Below are positions 62,412-64,000 of a DNA stretch of 64,000 bases, piece by piece. How positions within the stretch are numbered: the first letter of the stretch is position 1; each line of letters starts with the position of its first letter. Below the pieces are notes generated by a model. It searched no databases and was not told the DNA's origin. It worked only from the letters and a program-made list of their open reading frames with translations. The position numbers and the translations under genes are program-made. This stretch comes from Pirellulaceae bacterium (GTDB lineage: Bacteria > Planctomycetota > Planctomycetia > Pirellulales > Pirellulaceae): assembly GCA_026004775.1 (NCBI GenBank), contig BPJU01000001.1:551958-615957 (forward strand), written 5' to 3'.

Positions 62412-64000
62412 CTAGCGAGCGGGTTCTATGGCACCTAGTGAGTTCCTTCGGACGCCCAGGCTGGTGCGCGTCTGGGTTTGGATGTCCCGGTCATGAATGG
62501 GAACATCGGGCAATTGCCAGATGACGACCCTACCGCGGTTCCGTTTCTCGGCGGAAGCATCTATCGCGACGGCGGCTGCCAAGTATCGGCCGTCGCTGCT
62601 GAATGCCACGGCATGAACGCGAGCCCCAACCGGCAGTACCGGACCGGCAGGTAGGCCGGTTGACGGTTCCCACAGCCGTACAACCCCGTCATCGCCGCCG
62701 GAGGCGAGCCAGTGGCCGGCTGGATGGAATGCCACCGATCGTACCTGTTGCGGGTGGGCAAGCGGCGGCACGGCAAGACGGCCTTGTTGCACGTCCCACA
62801 GGTAGACGGCTTGTTGCCAGGAAGCCGCAGCCAGCCACCGGTCGTCGGGGCTGAAAGCCAAGCACGGCAGGGCACCGCGGTGTTTCAGTGTTGGTCCGTA
62901 CTGTTTCCCGTCGCTCAAAGACCACAATGTAACGGTTCCGACTCCCGTACCGACGGCAACCAGCGTCCCGGCATGATTGAATGCAACGGACATCGGTGGT
63001 CCGTCGTGCCGGGTTATTCGGTAGGTTTCCTGCATGGTTTCTCGCTGGAAAATGCGCGCATCATGCGACCAGGCCGCTGCGGCAAACCACTTGCCATCTG
63101 CGCTGAAATCCACTGCCCAGGACAATTTGTTGAAACTGATCGGCCGCCCATCGACGCCCCCATCCGCGGTGCTCCACAGTTGGACCACGCCCGGCAAGAG
63201 GCGGATATCCCGGCCTGCTTCACTCGAAGAAGCGGTCGCCACGCGTGTCCCGTCCGGAGCGATGGCTAAGGCAAGGACCGCGTTGACCCGGTCCGGGAGC
63301 AAAGCAGCCACTTCACCAGTTTGCCAGAGCCACCGCACTACCCGACCCTGTTGGGTACCCACCCAGAGCCCCTCGGCGTTCGGTTGCCAGGCCAGGCACC
63401 AGCATTCGTCAGGCGTCTCCATTTGGCGAATGGGAGCCGGCGGAAACGGATGGCACTGCCATACGCGGGCCATTCCATCAAAACTGGCTGTCACCAGTTG
63501 CCGGCCATCGGGCGAATAGCTCATCTGGCTGATTCCGTCTACGTGGGGTAGCGCGTATCCCACAACGTGCTCAGAGACCGGATTCCAGCGCAGTACCGTG
63601 TGGTGCACACCGACCGCCACTTCCTTGCCGCCCGGAGCTACGGCGATGGTTTCGATGCGATCTGCCTGGGAAAGGTGTTTGACGGTTTGAGCATTGGGCA
63701 CCTTGACCAATTCGAGCTGCCCGTCGTCGCATCCTACCACCAAAAGCTCGTCGTTGACGAAGGCTACGGCGTTGATGGCGCTGGGAAACTTGCGCAGTAC
63801 GGGTTGAGCCGTGGCTCCGGAGCATGCGCGGATTGCCAGGGTTCCTTCATAACTGCCGGCCGCCAACCATCGGTCTGAAGGGGAGACGGCCACCGACCGT
63901 ATCCAACCGTCCAGGTACAACGGCGGCAAGACGGGTAGGCCCGTATTTGTATCCCACAGCACGGCAGTGCCGTCATCCGATCCGGTTAGCAGACGCCGAC
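62412..64000 (-). CDS. WD40-repeat protein, 5'-truncated by window edge
   Basis: At least 528 residues; the frame stays open to the window edge (SDDGTAVLWDTNTG at the start), so the N-terminus is missing. Repeated WD40 blades are visible: VAVSPSDRWLAAGSYEGT, MSYSPDGRQLVTASFDGMAR, LAFSPDDRWLAAASWQQAVY, VAFHPAGHWLASGGDDGVVR, VAFSSDGRYLAAAV. It ends ...NSLGAIEPAR. In planctomycetes such tails are often joined to serine/threonine kinases, which cannot be checked here. Confidence 0.88.
   Translation of the reverse strand, partial: RRLLTGSDDGTAVLWDTNTGLPVLPPLYLDGWIRSVAVSPSDRWLAAGSYEGTLAIRACSGATAQPVLRKFPSAINAVAFVNDELLVVGCDDGQLELVKVPNAQTVKHLSQADRIETIAVAPGGKEVAVGVHHTVLRWNPVSEHVVGYALPHVDGISQMSYSPDGRQLVTASFDGMARVWQCHPFPPAPIRQMETPDECWCLAWQPNAEGLWVGTQQGRVVRWLWQTGEVAALLPDRVNAVLALAIAPDGTRVATASSSEAGRDIRLLPGVVQLWSTADGGVDGRPISFNKLSWAVDFSADGKWFAAAAWSHDARIFQRETMQETYRITRHDGPPMSVAFNHAGTLVAVGTGVGTVTLWSLSDGKQYGPTLKHRGALPCLAFSPDDRWLAAASWQQAVYLWDVQQGRLAVPPLAHPQQVRSVAFHPAGHWLASGGDDGVVRLWEPSTGLPAGPVLPVGARVHAVAFSSDGRYLAAAVAIDASAEKRNRGRVVIWQLPDVPIHDRDIQTQTRTSLGVRRNSLGAIEPAR

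Noticed and set aside
1..64000. tRNA, rRNA or riboswitch genes
   Set aside because: No cloverleaf, rRNA or cobalamin/other riboswitch signatures could be recognised by eye; a covariance-model scan would decide.

Overview
Organism. The window looks like chromosome of a planctomycete, probably Pirellulales-like. It carries a DUF1559 prepilin-type protein, a secreted protein with a planctomycete-style LESLENR N-terminal motif, a Tat-exported Gfo/Idh/MocA oxidoreductase, PQQ-type and WD40 beta-propellers, and a secreted LTXXQ-like protein. The assignment is inference; there is no rRNA or other phylogenetic marker here. I see no tRNA, rRNA or CRISPR array. || Layout. 1-4.4 kb: hypF(partial)-hypC-hypD-hypE, maturation of [NiFe]-hydrogenase. 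4.6-5.9 kb: Tat-exported oxidoreductase. 6.2-10.3 kb (minus): dxr-rseP-HAD, joined by stop/start overlaps. 10.4-18.6 kb: a repeat-rich island holding a broken HEPN-NACHT gene with a long helical-repeat C-terminus, flanked by inverted copies of the same composite repeat. 19.2-22.7 kb: a TVP38-like membrane protein, a mercuric-reductase-like flavoprotein and a decayed mer locus (merA tail, merT and merR remnants). 23.7-29.8 kb: a GntR/LacI regulator divergent from a secreted carbohydrate-processing operon, with a palindromic operator inside the promoter. 30-33 kb: an IS66-like remnant and a GmrSD/DUF262-HNH type IV restriction-like gene. 33.2-35.6 kb: quinol-type nitric oxide reductase. 36-39.3 kb: decayed nuclease-like gene, a frameshifted TerB-DnaJ protein and an LTXXQ-like protein. 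39.3-41.3 kb: second repeat island with a HicA-like remnant. 41.4-45.1 kb: enolase-superfamily enzyme and an unusual double alpha/beta-hydrolase. 45.6-55.3 kb: a two-component sigma-54 regulator pair divergent from an operon of cysteine-rich lipoprotein, DUF1559 protein, membrane-anchored CobN/HmuS-like chelatase, MotA/TolQ/ExbB channel and DUF2149 protein. 55.6-62 kb: CARF-nuclease (Card1/Can2-like), a beta-CASP nuclease fused to three dsRNA-binding domains, and the LESLENR protein. 62.4-64 kb: WD40 protein running off the end. || How it fits together. The strongest system candidate is the sigma-54-type operon at 48.65-55.26 kb. A promoter with exact GG-N10-GC spacing precedes it and an NtrC-class regulator and its kinase lie next door. 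Its core (CobN-like chelatase, ExbB-like channel, DUF2149) matches the core of Bacteroides hmu heme-iron acquisition, but here it is joined to planctomycete-specific partners. The second theme is defence and decay: NACHT, DUF262-HNH, CARF nuclease, HicA remnant and an ExK nuclease-like pseudogene. Several lie next to a family of non-autonomous elements sharing the terminal palindrome AACCGTTCACGGTT. One has a perfect 9-bp target duplication, and another is nested inside a second element whose empty site is also present in the window.
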